DNA from: Herbaspirillum hiltneri N3
Lineage (GTDB): Bacteria; Pseudomonadota; Gammaproteobacteria; Burkholderiales; Burkholderiaceae_D
NCBI RefSeq assembly: GCF_001267925.1
Contig: NZ_CP011409.1
Location: forward strand, 2,480,001-2,544,000
Direction: 5' to 3'
Length of the DNA: 64,000 nt
Both the position numbers and the translations under genes were made by a program. Positions 1 through 6,902 of the stretch are shown here, in pieces; positions within the stretch are counted from its first letter, which is position 1; each line of letters opens with the position of its first letter. The notes below the pieces were generated by a model that saw only the letters and a list, made by a program, of their open reading frames with translations, was not told the origin of the DNA and made no database searches.

Positions 1-362
1 TCATACATGAAATCCGGCATGTGGCCCATGGTCACGGTGCCGGCGGGCGTCGACAAACCCACGACCGAGTAGCGATTGAACAAGACGCCGGCACGCTTCA
101 TCGAGCCGTCGTCGAGATTGAATCCGCTTTCCACCACGAACAGCGCCTTGTAACCACTGCCCAGATCTTCCGCGCCGCGAAAGCCGATGCGATCCGGCGA
201 ACGGTTGCCGGCATCCTCCCGCACACTGCTGCCGCCGCGCTGGTTGCTGACGTAGCTGACACCGGCGTCAACGCTGCCGTAGACGGTGACGTTTTCCTGG
301 GCGCTTGCCGCGCCGCTCGCTGCCAGCGCTATCGCCGCCAGCCTGATCCCTGTTGTTTTCAT
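1..362 (-). CDS. Outer-membrane porin, N-terminal part (cut by window edge)
   Basis: This is a general trimeric porin of the Burkholderiales OmpC/porin_4 type that forms a diffusion channel in the outer membrane. The visible protein starts MKTTGIRLAAIALAASGAAS, a Sec signal peptide, and continues with the classic first strand ENVTVYGSVDAGVSYVS. The later stretches RIGFRGAEDLGSGYKALFVV and VLFNRYSVVGLSTPAGTVTM are diagnostic for the family. The start at 362 is preceded by a perfect AGGAGG ribosome site. About 120 residues are visible; family members are about 350 to 400, so roughly two thirds lies beyond the left edge. Its neighbour at 492 is on the same strand, but 130 bp separates them, so co-transcription is unproven. 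Confidence 0.93.
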   Translation of the reverse strand, partial: MKTTGIRLAAIALAASGAASAQENVTVYGSVDAGVSYVSNQRGGSSVREDAGNRSPDRIGFRGAEDLGSGYKALFVVESGFNLDDGSMKRAGVLFNRYSVVGLSTPAGTVTMGHMPDFMY

Positions 363-491
363 GCGTGCTCCTCCTGATGAATAGTTATGCGGATGCTTGG
401 ACATCCATTCTTAGGCCGTTCTTTTCCCACTTGCTTCCATCGCCTGCCCGGCCATGTGTTGGCTTGCCGAACTGCTTACTTGCCGAACTGC

Positions 492-1697
492 TTATTGGAT
501 TTGCTGCGCCCGCCGGACGCTGGCGATCATCGACGAGTTGAGCAGGTAGCCGCGCGCCTGGTCCTTGTCGGCGGCAATGTCCCGCATCTCGTCCAGATGC
601 TTGCGCCGTATGTCGGGATCGCGTTCTTCGAGCAGGCGTTTGTTGCGGATGGTGATGGCCTGTACATACTCGATGTTGGTTTGCCGGCGCTGCCGCACGT
701 ACAGATCCAGATCGTCCCCGCGCTGCGGATCGGCCAGCACGGCGACCAGCTTCTCGGTCAGATTGACGGCATCGTGAATGCCGCTGTTAAGTCCCATGCC
801 GCCAAGCGGGTTGTTGACGTGCGCGGAATCTCCCGCCAGCAGCACGCGACCGACGCGGAAAGTCGACGCCACGCGTTGATGCACCCGGTACACGCTGCGG
901 TAGGCGATGTCATAAGTCTGATCCGGCGACAGGAAACCCTGGATACGGCTTTGCACGAATTCGTCCGACAGGATTTGTTCCTCGTCCATCTCCGGCAGCG
1001 TCGGGAAAGCAATGCGCCAGATGCCCGGCGGTCCCTGATGCGGCTGGATGAAGATGGCGCACCATTCGTCGGGATCGGCAATATACGCATTGCCGGTGAA
1101 GCCTTGTTCGCGCAAGTCGTACGGCGTGGCAAACACCAGGAAGCGTTCCGGCCAGGTAAAGCCTTCGAACTCGATATCCATCCCTTTGCGCACTGTGCTG
1201 CGCACGCCGTCGGCGCCGATCAGATAGGAAGCGCGAATTTCTTCGGCGCCGGCAGGCGTCTCCACGTTGACCGTGACGCCGTCGGCATCTTGCGTAAAAC
1301 CGGTGCAGCGATGCGAGAACAGCACGCGCGCATTCGGGTATTGCTGCAAGGCTTCGTGGGCGATGTGCGACAGCTTGTGCTGTTCGCAATGCAGGCGAAA
1401 CGGATAGCGCGTCTGATCGGAGATGATGCCGAGATCGAACTGCGCGACCACGCCGTGGCGTCGATCGCGGATCTGCCACTCGGGAACCTTGATGCCTTCT
1501 TTCAGCAGCGCTTCGCCGAGGCCGAGCGCATCGAGCATTTCGACGGTCGGCGGATGGAAGGTGCCGGCGCGCAGATCGCGGGGAATGGATTCTTCGCCTT
1601 CCAGCAGGATGACGTCGACGCCCTGGCGCGCCAGGGCAAGCGTGGTGACCAGTCCGACCGGACCGCCGCCTGCGACTACTACGGGATTTCTTTGCAT
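492..1697 (-). CDS. FAD-dependent aromatic monooxygenase (gentisate cluster)
   Basis: Single-component flavin hydroxylase of the UbiH/MhpA group, 401 aa. It shows the three expected fingerprints: dinucleotide fold GGGPVG at residues 10-15, the DG motif IGADGVRSTVR at 160-170, and the second FAD motif LLAGDSAH at 287-294 followed by NNPLGGMGLNSG. It lies 81 bp downstream of the gentisate dioxygenase gene on the same strand. A ring hydroxylation that makes gentisate, for example of 3-hydroxybenzoate or a related acid, is therefore the natural guess. Its length fits 3-hydroxybenzoate 6-hydroxylases, but the N-terminus reads more like MhpA-type enzymes, so the substrate is not assigned. No signal peptide or membrane segment; cytosolic. 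Confidence 0.85.
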   Translation of the reverse strand: MQRNPVVVAGGGPVGLVTTLALARQGVDVILLEGEESIPRDLRAGTFHPPTVEMLDALGLGEALLKEGIKVPEWQIRDRRHGVVAQFDLGIISDQTRYPFRLHCEQHKLSHIAHEALQQYPNARVLFSHRCTGFTQDADGVTVNVETPAGAEEIRASYLIGADGVRSTVRKGMDIEFEGFTWPERFLVFATPYDLREQGFTGNAYIADPDEWCAIFIQPHQGPPGIWRIAFPTLPEMDEEQILSDEFVQSRIQGFLSPDQTYDIAYRSVYRVHQRVASTFRVGRVLLAGDSAHVNNPLGGMGLNSGIHDAVNLTEKLVAVLADPQRGDDLDLYVRQRRQTNIEYVQAITIRNKRLLEERDPDIRRKHLDEMRDIAADKDQARGYLLNSSMIASVRRAQQIQ

Positions 1698-1778
1698 GTT
1701 TCTGTTCCGGGTCTGCCGGCGCGCATGGCGACGCCGGCGTTGATGAAGTTGTTGTCGTTGTCGTTGCCGGGCTTGTCT

Positions 1779-2831
1779 TCAGCGCTGCTCGCGCCACAGG
1801 CCGAGCACTTCCTGCACGGGACGATCAGAAAAACTGAATAGCGTTGTTTCGCCGTGCGCTTCGAAGTGATGCTTCGCCCAGCTTGGAATCACGAAGACGT
1901 CGTTCGGCTGTGCAGTGAACGTACGGTCGTCCAGTGTCACCGTGACGGCGCCATCGATCACGGCGAACACGGTACCTGCCGAGCAGCGATACGGCGCTGT
2001 CGAAAAAACGTCGGGAAGCAGCTGGATATACGCGCCGATGGTGGGCATCGGATGACCGCCGGTAACCGGATTGGCGTAGCGCAGCTTGTGGCCATGACAG
2101 GCGTCGGGTGCGTCACCGGCGGCCAGCGTGCGCAGCGCCGCCAGCGTGTCGGCGTAGGGATAGCTGAACAAGGGCGAGGCCGGCGTCGGCGCGACATAGT
2201 CCACCGGCAGCAGATTGCTGCCGTAACGGGCCTTGCTGTCGCCTGCGCTTTTCTGCGGCGACGGCGCTTTCTGATCGCCGGTGTTTTCGGCAAAGCTGGC
2301 GTCCAGCATGGCAACCAGCGGTACGTCGAGACCGTCGAGCCAGACCATCGGCTGGTCGGTTTCGTTGCCGTGTTCGTGCCAGGTCCACGACGGCGTGATG
2401 ACGAAGTCGCCGCGCTTCATCGGCGTTTTTTCGCCTTCCACCGAGGTGTAGGCGCCCTCGCCTTCGAGAATTAGGCGGAGCGCCGATTGTGTGTGGCGAT
2501 GCGGCGGAGCGATCTCGCCCGGCAAGATCAGCTGGAGGCCCGCATACAACGATGTCGTGGCGGCCGCCTGCCCGCGCAAGCCGGGATTTTCCAGGATCAG
2601 CACGCGCCGGATGGCTTCTTCCGCAGTGATCAGCTCTCCCGCTTCGCGCAGGTATTCGCGCACCTGGCGATACGGCCAATGCACCGCCCGGCACGCCGAT
2701 GCCGGCGTCCTGGTCACGAGGTTGTGCAACTGTTCCCACAACGGCGCAAGGTTGGCCGGATCGATCCTGCTGTAGAAATCGCGGCGTGTCGCTTTTGTAT
2801 CGACTATCGCTGCAGCATTGCTGGTGGACAT
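1779..2831 (-). CDS. Gentisate 1,2-dioxygenase
   Basis: Bicupin ring-cleavage dioxygenase, 350 aa, which opens gentisate to maleylpyruvate with Fe(II) and O2. The first cupin carries the iron-binding pattern PPHRHTQSALRLILEGEGAY and then TPSWTWHEHGNE. A degenerate second cupin follows near the C-terminus (VIPSWAKHHFEAHGE). I chose the ATG at 2831 (MSTSNAAAIVDTKATRRDFY) over an upstream in-frame ATG at 2954. It has GGAG about 10 nt upstream, and the extra residues would overlap the hydrolase gene and look non-coding. Its length matches the family (about 345-375 aa). It lies between a FAA hydrolase and a flavin hydroxylase, as in many 3-hydroxybenzoate/gentisate operons. Confidence 0.92.
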   Translation of the reverse strand: MSTSNAAAIVDTKATRRDFYSRIDPANLAPLWEQLHNLVTRTPASACRAVHWPYRQVREYLREAGELITAEEAIRRVLILENPGLRGQAAATTSLYAGLQLILPGEIAPPHRHTQSALRLILEGEGAYTSVEGEKTPMKRGDFVITPSWTWHEHGNETDQPMVWLDGLDVPLVAMLDASFAENTGDQKAPSPQKSAGDSKARYGSNLLPVDYVAPTPASPLFSYPYADTLAALRTLAAGDAPDACHGHKLRYANPVTGGHPMPTIGAYIQLLPDVFSTAPYRCSAGTVFAVIDGAVTVTLDDRTFTAQPNDVFVIPSWAKHHFEAHGETTLFSFSDRPVQEVLGLWREQR

Positions 2832-2904
2832 GGTTGTCTCCGATATGGGCCGGCGGTGATGCGGATGAAGAGATCGTCCGGCGGCTTTTTCAGTTTCGTC
2901 AGGA

Positions 2905-3780
2905 TCAGGCGCGGATCGCCACATCCATCTCGCCGATGGCGGCAATGCGCGCATGCATGACGTCGCCTGGCACGATGGTGCCGACGCCTTCCGGCGTGCC
3001 GGTCATGATGATGTCCCCCGGGTATAGCGTGTAGGCGTGCGAGGCCACCTCGATCAGGTCGGCGACGCCGGTGATCAGGTCGCGCGTATTCGCGGATTGG
3101 CGCGGCTCGCCGTTGACGGTAATGGAGAAGTCGAGGTCGTCCGGATTGTCGATTTCATCGCGCGTGACCAGATACGGACCGAGCACGCTGTAGGTGTCGG
3201 CCGATTTGCGATAGCTGCGGTCTTCGGGACCGCGCACGGTCATGTCGAGGCCGATGGCGTAGCCGGCGACGACGTCGAAGGCGTTCTTCGCCGAAACGTC
3301 CTTGCATTGCTTGCCGATGATGACGGCCAGTTCGACTTCGTGGTCGTTGCGGCGACCCGGATAGGCAATGCGCACACCCTCGCCGGCGCCGACGATGGAG
3401 GATGGGGATTTCAGGAAGACGCCGAACTTGGCCACCGGCGAGTCGAAGCCGTCGTAGCCCGGCAAATGCACGCCGTTGTGGATTTGTTTGTCGGCGGCCG
3501 ATTCGGCGACGTGCGCATGATAGTTCAGCGGCGCAGCGATGATCTTGGAAGGATTCGCTACCGGGCTCAGCAGCTTGACGCCGCTCAGAGGCAGACGCGC
3601 GGCCTGCGTCTTGAGCGCCAGCATTTTGTCCTTCAGTTGCGGCAGCAGCGCGATCAGCTGATCTCCGGGCGTCAGCGGCCAGGCCAGCGCGGGCAGTTCC
3701 GCAGCGATCGCGGTGACATCGAATACCTGATCGCCTTCGACCAGGCCGATACGGTTGTCGTTGAACCGGCAGATTCTCAT
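2905..3780 (-). CDS. FAA-hydrolase family protein, probable fumaryl-/maleylpyruvate hydrolase
   Basis: Fumarylacetoacetate-hydrolase fold enzyme, 291 aa, which would hydrolyse the ring-cleavage product of gentisate to pyruvate and a C4 diacid. The C-terminal FAH core shows the metal-binding and substrate region NDHEVELAVIIGKQ and the family signature VAGYAIGLDMTVRGPEDR. It ends with the typical TLYPGDIIMTGTPEGVG. Start at 3780 (MRICRFNDNRIGLV) has GGAG 7 nt upstream. It is the first gene of the three-gene cluster and precedes the dioxygenase by 73 bp. No glutathione-dependent maleylpyruvate isomerase is seen, so the enzyme may act directly on maleylpyruvate, or the isomerase may be elsewhere. 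Confidence 0.85.
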   Translation of the reverse strand: MRICRFNDNRIGLVEGDQVFDVTAIAAELPALAWPLTPGDQLIALLPQLKDKMLALKTQAARLPLSGVKLLSPVANPSKIIAAPLNYHAHVAESAADKQIHNGVHLPGYDGFDSPVAKFGVFLKSPSSIVGAGEGVRIAYPGRRNDHEVELAVIIGKQCKDVSAKNAFDVVAGYAIGLDMTVRGPEDRSYRKSADTYSVLGPYLVTRDEIDNPDDLDFSITVNGEPRQSANTRDLITGVADLIEVASHAYTLYPGDIIMTGTPEGVGTIVPGDVMHARIAAIGEMDVAIRA

Positions 3781-4045
3781 TTTTATCTCCAAAGTAGCAG
3801 GCACTCTCGCCGCAAGTTTTTATGCATCCGTCGAGGCCGACGGCATGCGCAAGTTATTTTTCAATTAAAAATATAACGCGCTCATTTTTGATTTCGATCA
3901 TTATTATTCTTCAATTTTTATAAGTCAATATAATTTTGAGCAAGATACAAAAATAGAAAATGCGTGTGGATTGGCTGCGCGAGCGGAGCGCGATGCGGTT
4001 CAGGGAAGGCGAATATTGCGAGGGAAAACGGCCGAAGGGCGCGGA
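3781..4045. other. Intergenic region upstream of the gentisate cluster
   Basis: The 3855-3965 part is strongly AT-rich compared with its surroundings and probably contains the promoter of the leftward gentisate cluster. No regulator gene (LysR, MarR or IclR type) adjoins it. I found no convincing open reading frame; the rightward reading frame starting at 3971 has no family resemblance and no ribosome site. Confidence 0.4.
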
Positions 4046-4222
4046 TCAGGCTTGCCAGACGCCATAGCCCGCTTCACGCAAGCCGATAGCCAGCTCGACC
4101 TCCATGTCGCGCGCGCCGTCGTAAGGCATCGGGTTATACATCTCGTAGAGTGTGGGCAACAGGCGCAGACCGAAGTCGCGCACGTAGCGGTTGGACTGGA
4201 TGCCGGCCTTGTGCTTATCGAA
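4046..4222 (-). pseudogene. C-terminal remnant of an unidentified gene
   Basis: A leftward reading frame ending at a TGA (4046-4048) gives about 58 residues of protein-like sequence, including RYVRDFGLRLLPTLYEMYNP, MPYDGARDMEVELAIGLREA and GYGVWQA. The composition and codon use are those of a real protein C-terminus. Upstream of about 4222 the frame runs into low-quality sequence (QTKNRPGGR) with no ribosome site or plausible start. I read it as the tail of a gene whose 5' part has been deleted. I do not recognise the family. A hairpin plus T-tract on the opposite strand abuts its upstream edge. Confidence 0.45.
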
Positions 4223-4223
4223 A

Positions 4224-4244
4224 CGCCCTCCCGGGCGATTTTTT
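4224..4244 (+). terminator. Orphan intrinsic terminator
   Basis: Stem CGCCC/GGGCG with loop TCCC is followed directly by ATTTTTTG on the plus strand. No rightward gene precedes it, so it is either a relic of a deleted gene or ends an unannotated transcript. It lies just upstream of the hipBA operator region. Confidence 0.5.
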
Positions 4245-4278
4245 GTTTGCGGAGCAGATTCCGTACACTGCAAACGAT

Positions 4279-4393
4279 TTGCATAATAAATTAGTCATTT
4301 TGTATTTTTGACTAATTTGTTATGCAATTTCTTGCTTTTCCACAAATGCATAATAAAATGGACATTAAGCCCATCAACACACTTTATTATGCA
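4279..4393. promoter_or_regulatory. hipBA operator array (four GCATAATAAA-type half-sites)
   Basis: Two nested inverted repeats share one core. The outer pair is TTGCATAATAAATTAGTC at 4279-4296 and GACTAATTTGTTATGCAA at 4310-4327, 18 bp with one mismatch and a 13-nt AT-rich spacer. The second pair is TGCATAATAAA at 4347-4357 and TTTATTATGCA at 4383-4393, a perfect match. The last arm overlaps the hipB start codon (ATG 4389-4391), so a bound HipB dimer would cover the translation start. Autoregulation by the HTH protein is the family norm; assigning these repeats to it is inference. Confidence 0.7.
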
Positions 4394-4685
4394 ATCACTT
4401 CTCGCTCTCGGCAGTCAGATCCGCAGCGCCCGTAAAGCCCGGCAACTGAGTTCGACCAGTCTGGCCGAGCGCAGCGGCATTCATCGCAACACCCTGCAGG
4501 CGCTGGAAACCGGCAAGGGCAATATCGAACTCAGCAAATTGCTGTCGATCTGTGCCGAGCTGGGGCTGGAGCTGTTGCTGGTGCCGCAGGAAGTCTCGGC
4601 GCAGCGCGCCGCCGAACAGGGCGGCGAGGGCGCGCGCACCGAATTGTCCGAGCGTCTGCATACCTTGATGAGGAACGGCGCATGA
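4389..4685 (+). CDS. hipB: HipB-like HTH antitoxin/repressor
   Basis: Small Cro/C1-type (XRE) helix-turn-helix protein, 98 aa. The HTH spans about residues 5-60, with LAERSGIHRNTLQALETGKG as the recognition region. It is the usual partner of HipA kinases, binding the toxin and repressing the operon. I chose the ATG at 4389 rather than the first ATG of the open frame at 4308. The extra 27 residues (MTNLLCNFLLFHKC...) would be encoded by the operator repeats. The stop overlaps the hipA start as ATGA (4682-4685), indicating translational coupling. A C-terminal tail of about 35 residues follows the HTH. Confidence 0.88.
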   Translation: MQSLLALGSQIRSARKARQLSSTSLAERSGIHRNTLQALETGKGNIELSKLLSICAELGLELLLVPQEVSAQRAAEQGGEGARTELSERLHTLMRNGA

Positions 4686-6007
4686 GCATGTTGCGATCCC
4701 TGCGCATCCGGCTCGGCGTCACCGAGGTCGGTTCGCTGTTTGCGCTCGACGACGGGCGCGTGTATTTCCGTTTCGACGACGCCTACGCCGTTGACCCGGA
4801 CCGGCCGGTGCTGTCACAGCTGTATCGCGGCTCGACCGAGGAGCGCACCGTCGCCCAATTGCTCAATCCCGCGCTGGAAGCCAATCGCGGCGACGGCAAG
4901 GGTGGTTTGCCGGCATTTTTCCAGAACCTGCTGCCGGAAGGCCAGTTGCGCAAGCATCTGATCGAGCGCGCCGGTCTTGCTCCCGACGACGAGTTCGGCC
5001 TGCTGGCCTATTGCGGCAAGGATTTGCCCGGCGACGTATCGGCCTTGTCGGAAACACTCGATGACAGGCATCTCGGTCGCCTGATCGGCCAGGGCCGCGA
5101 CAGCTACGAAATGAGCGCCGGCCAGTTGCCCACGCCTGACGGCGAATCGATCTCCGGCGTGCAGCCCAAGATCGGCCTGGTGCGCGCAGCGGGCGGGCGT
5201 TACGTGATGCGTTCCAAGGATGCGCGCGGCGCGCATTTCATCGGCAAGCTGCCGGCGTCGGATTATCCTCAGATGCCGGAAGTGGAATTCTCGTCGCTGG
5301 CGCTGGCGCGCGCTGCCGGTGTGCAGGTGTGCGAGCACGAACTGGTGCCGCTGACGGCGATTGCCGACCGGTTGCCGTTCGGTTTGCGCAGCGACGCCGA
5401 GAATTTCCTGCTGATCCATCGCTTCGACCGCGATGCCGGCACGGCGACCGGACGGCTGCACATGGAAGACTTCGCCCAGATCACCGGCACTCCGGCCGCC
5501 GCCAAATACGCAGGCACCTACGCAGCGCTCGGCGTGGTGCTGCTGGAGCGCAGCGTCAAGGGCGAGGAAGATCTGTTCGAGCTGCTGCGCCGGATCAAGG
5601 TGAACGAGCTGCTCGGCAATTTCGACGCCCACCTCAAGAACTTCAGCATGCTGTATCGCACGCCGCAAGCGGCCGAGCTGTCGCCGGCCTATGACATTGT
5701 CGCGTATTCGGCTTACCTCGCCGGCCATGGCCACGCATTGGCGTTTGCGCCCGGAGAAAAGGCGCGGCAACTGCTGACGCCGGCGGTGCTGCGCGAACTC
5801 GCCAATATCTGGCGCATTCCCGAACCCAAGCTGCAAATGGTGCTGGTCGATACCGTCGAGCGCGCGATGCAGAGTTGGCCGGAGTTATTGCAAAGCCTGC
5901 CGCTCAGCGACACCCAGCGCAGCCGCATCAGGGCGCATCTGGACAACAACCCCAGCGTGATTGCCTGGCAGCGTCGCGCCGCCCGCAAGATCAGCGGCAA
6001 GGCGTGA
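4682..6007 (+). CDS. hipA: HipA-family serine/threonine kinase toxin
   Basis: HipA kinase, 441 aa, the usual full length. In E. coli, HipA phosphorylates glutamyl-tRNA synthetase and induces persistence. Visible elements: N-terminal subdomain with FFQNLLPEGQLRKHL (about 79-93); the SISGVQPK loop at 156-163, matching the P-loop whose serine is autophosphorylated in E. coli HipA; the ATP-anchoring lysine in HFIGKLP (K189); catalytic loop LGNFDAHLKNFSM (D315, N320); and metal-binding SPAYDIV (D338). All key residues are present, so the kinase looks active. A start at the third codon (ATG 4688) is also possible. Target substrate is not predictable here; other HipA subfamilies phosphorylate different tRNA synthetases. 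Confidence 0.9.
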   Translation: MSMLRSLRIRLGVTEVGSLFALDDGRVYFRFDDAYAVDPDRPVLSQLYRGSTEERTVAQLLNPALEANRGDGKGGLPAFFQNLLPEGQLRKHLIERAGLAPDDEFGLLAYCGKDLPGDVSALSETLDDRHLGRLIGQGRDSYEMSAGQLPTPDGESISGVQPKIGLVRAAGGRYVMRSKDARGAHFIGKLPASDYPQMPEVEFSSLALARAAGVQVCEHELVPLTAIADRLPFGLRSDAENFLLIHRFDRDAGTATGRLHMEDFAQITGTPAAAKYAGTYAALGVVLLERSVKGEEDLFELLRRIKVNELLGNFDAHLKNFSMLYRTPQAAELSPAYDIVAYSAYLAGHGHALAFAPGEKARQLLTPAVLRELANIWRIPEPKLQMVLVDTVERAMQSWPELLQSLPLSDTQRSRIRAHLDNNPSVIAWQRRAARKISGKA

Positions 6008-6026
6008 CGAGGGAGAAGGAGCGGAC

Positions 6027-6731
6027 ATGAAACCGACAGCGCCTTTGCCGCTCAAGGATGGCGTCGCGCCGAGTTACCTGTGGCTGCAGGAGGCCGCGGA
6101 CTTGTGGAGCAACATGCTGGACTTCCTGACGGCGCGCTTTCCCGGCGTGACGGAAGAGGCCTGGCGTCAGCGCATGGCGCGCGGCGAAGTGGTCAATCAG
6201 GATGGCGTCGCGCTGACGCCGGCATCGCCTTATCGGCGCGGCGATTGCATCTTTTACTACCGCGACCTGGAAGGCAGCGAAACGCCGATTCCTTTCACCG
6301 AACAGATCCTGCATCAGGACGAGCATCTGCTGGTGGTCGACAAGCCGCATTTCGTGCCGGTGATTCCGACCGGCCGTTTCCTGCACGAAAGCCTGCTGGT
6401 GCGCCTGAAAAAGAAAACCGGCCTGGCCGACCTGCTGGCGCAGGACGGCGCCATCGACGGCGTGTTTTGCAGCTCCGACATTCTCGCCATGGGGGTCATG
6501 ATCGAAGCCCAGGTGCGCGGCATTGCGATTCCGTCGCAACTGGCGGTGATGGGCTTCGGCGACCTCAGCTTCTCGCGCGACCTGCATCCGCAACTGACGA
6601 CGGTGCGCATCGACGGCACCGGCATCGGCAAGACCGCCGCGCGCTTCATCATCGAGCGAGCTGAAGGCCGGGAGGTGCCGGAACGCGTGCACGACATCGG
6701 GTTCACCATCATTGAGCGGCAAAGCGTGTAA
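6027..6731 (+). pseudogene. Chimera: RluA-type pseudouridine synthase front fused in frame to LacI-type regulator back
   Basis: A 234-aa open frame with its own ribosome site (AAGGAG, 6 nt before ATG 6027). Residues 1 to about 133 match the N-terminal part of RluA-like pseudouridine synthases (IPFTEQILHQDEHLLVVDKP, then FVPVIPTGRFLHESLLVRLK). The sequence stops just before where the catalytic HR(I/L)DRETAGL should come. From about residue 134 it is the C-terminal effector-binding half of a LacI/GalR repressor: DGVFCSSDILAMGVMIEAQV, LAVMGFGDLSFSRDLHPQLT, TTVRIDGTGIGKTAARFIIE. The catalytic aspartate of the synthase and the HTH of the repressor are both missing. The join is in frame at about 6417-6440. 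This looks like a deletion fusing two genes, so neither parental activity is expected. Its other neighbour is the glucarate operon, the likely target of the lost repressor. Confidence 0.85.
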
Positions 6732-6800
6732 GCGCTCCTGCCGCCCGATCTTCCCGCTTTCTTCCAATATTTCCCATTTGACAACGTCGCGGCAAACCGA

Positions 6801-6829
6801 TTGACAGCCTGAAACGGTACCGCTACCAT
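6801..6829 (+). promoter_or_regulatory. Probable promoter of the glucarate operon
   Basis: TTGACA at 6801-6806 is a perfect -35; after 17 bp comes TACCAT at 6824-6829 as a weaker -10. The -10 overlaps the first arm of the LacI-type operator, as expected for a repressed promoter. The predicted transcript starts near 6836, leaving a leader of about 65 nt. Confidence 0.6.
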
Positions 6830-6858
6830 TTGCGTTAATCGGAATTGGTAGCGGTACC
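6816..6858. promoter_or_regulatory. LacI-type operator pair
   Basis: GGTACCGCTACC at 6816-6827 and its exact reverse complement GGTAGCGGTACC at 6847-6858 are spaced 31 bp centre to centre, about three helical turns. Each arm is itself close to palindromic, as in LacI/GntR-family operators. The cognate repressor is presumably the one whose C-terminal half survives in the chimera ending at 6731. Confidence 0.65.
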
Positions 6859-6902
6859 AATTTCAACCTCGTGCATTCCCCGATCTCAGTACAAGGCTCA
6901 TC

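Noticed and set aside
387..1841. Rightward 484-aa frame opposite the flavin monooxygenase
   Set aside because: Antisense shadow of a well-supported gene; no family signature.
4308..4388. N-terminal extension of HipB from the first in-frame ATG
   Set aside because: The extra residues would be encoded by the operator repeats and have no family match; the ATG at 4389 gives the normal HTH start.
5961..6026. Upstream start of the chimera overlapping hipA
   Set aside because: The ATG at 6027 has an AAGGAG ribosome site and begins the protein-like part; the upstream residues read as hipA shadow.
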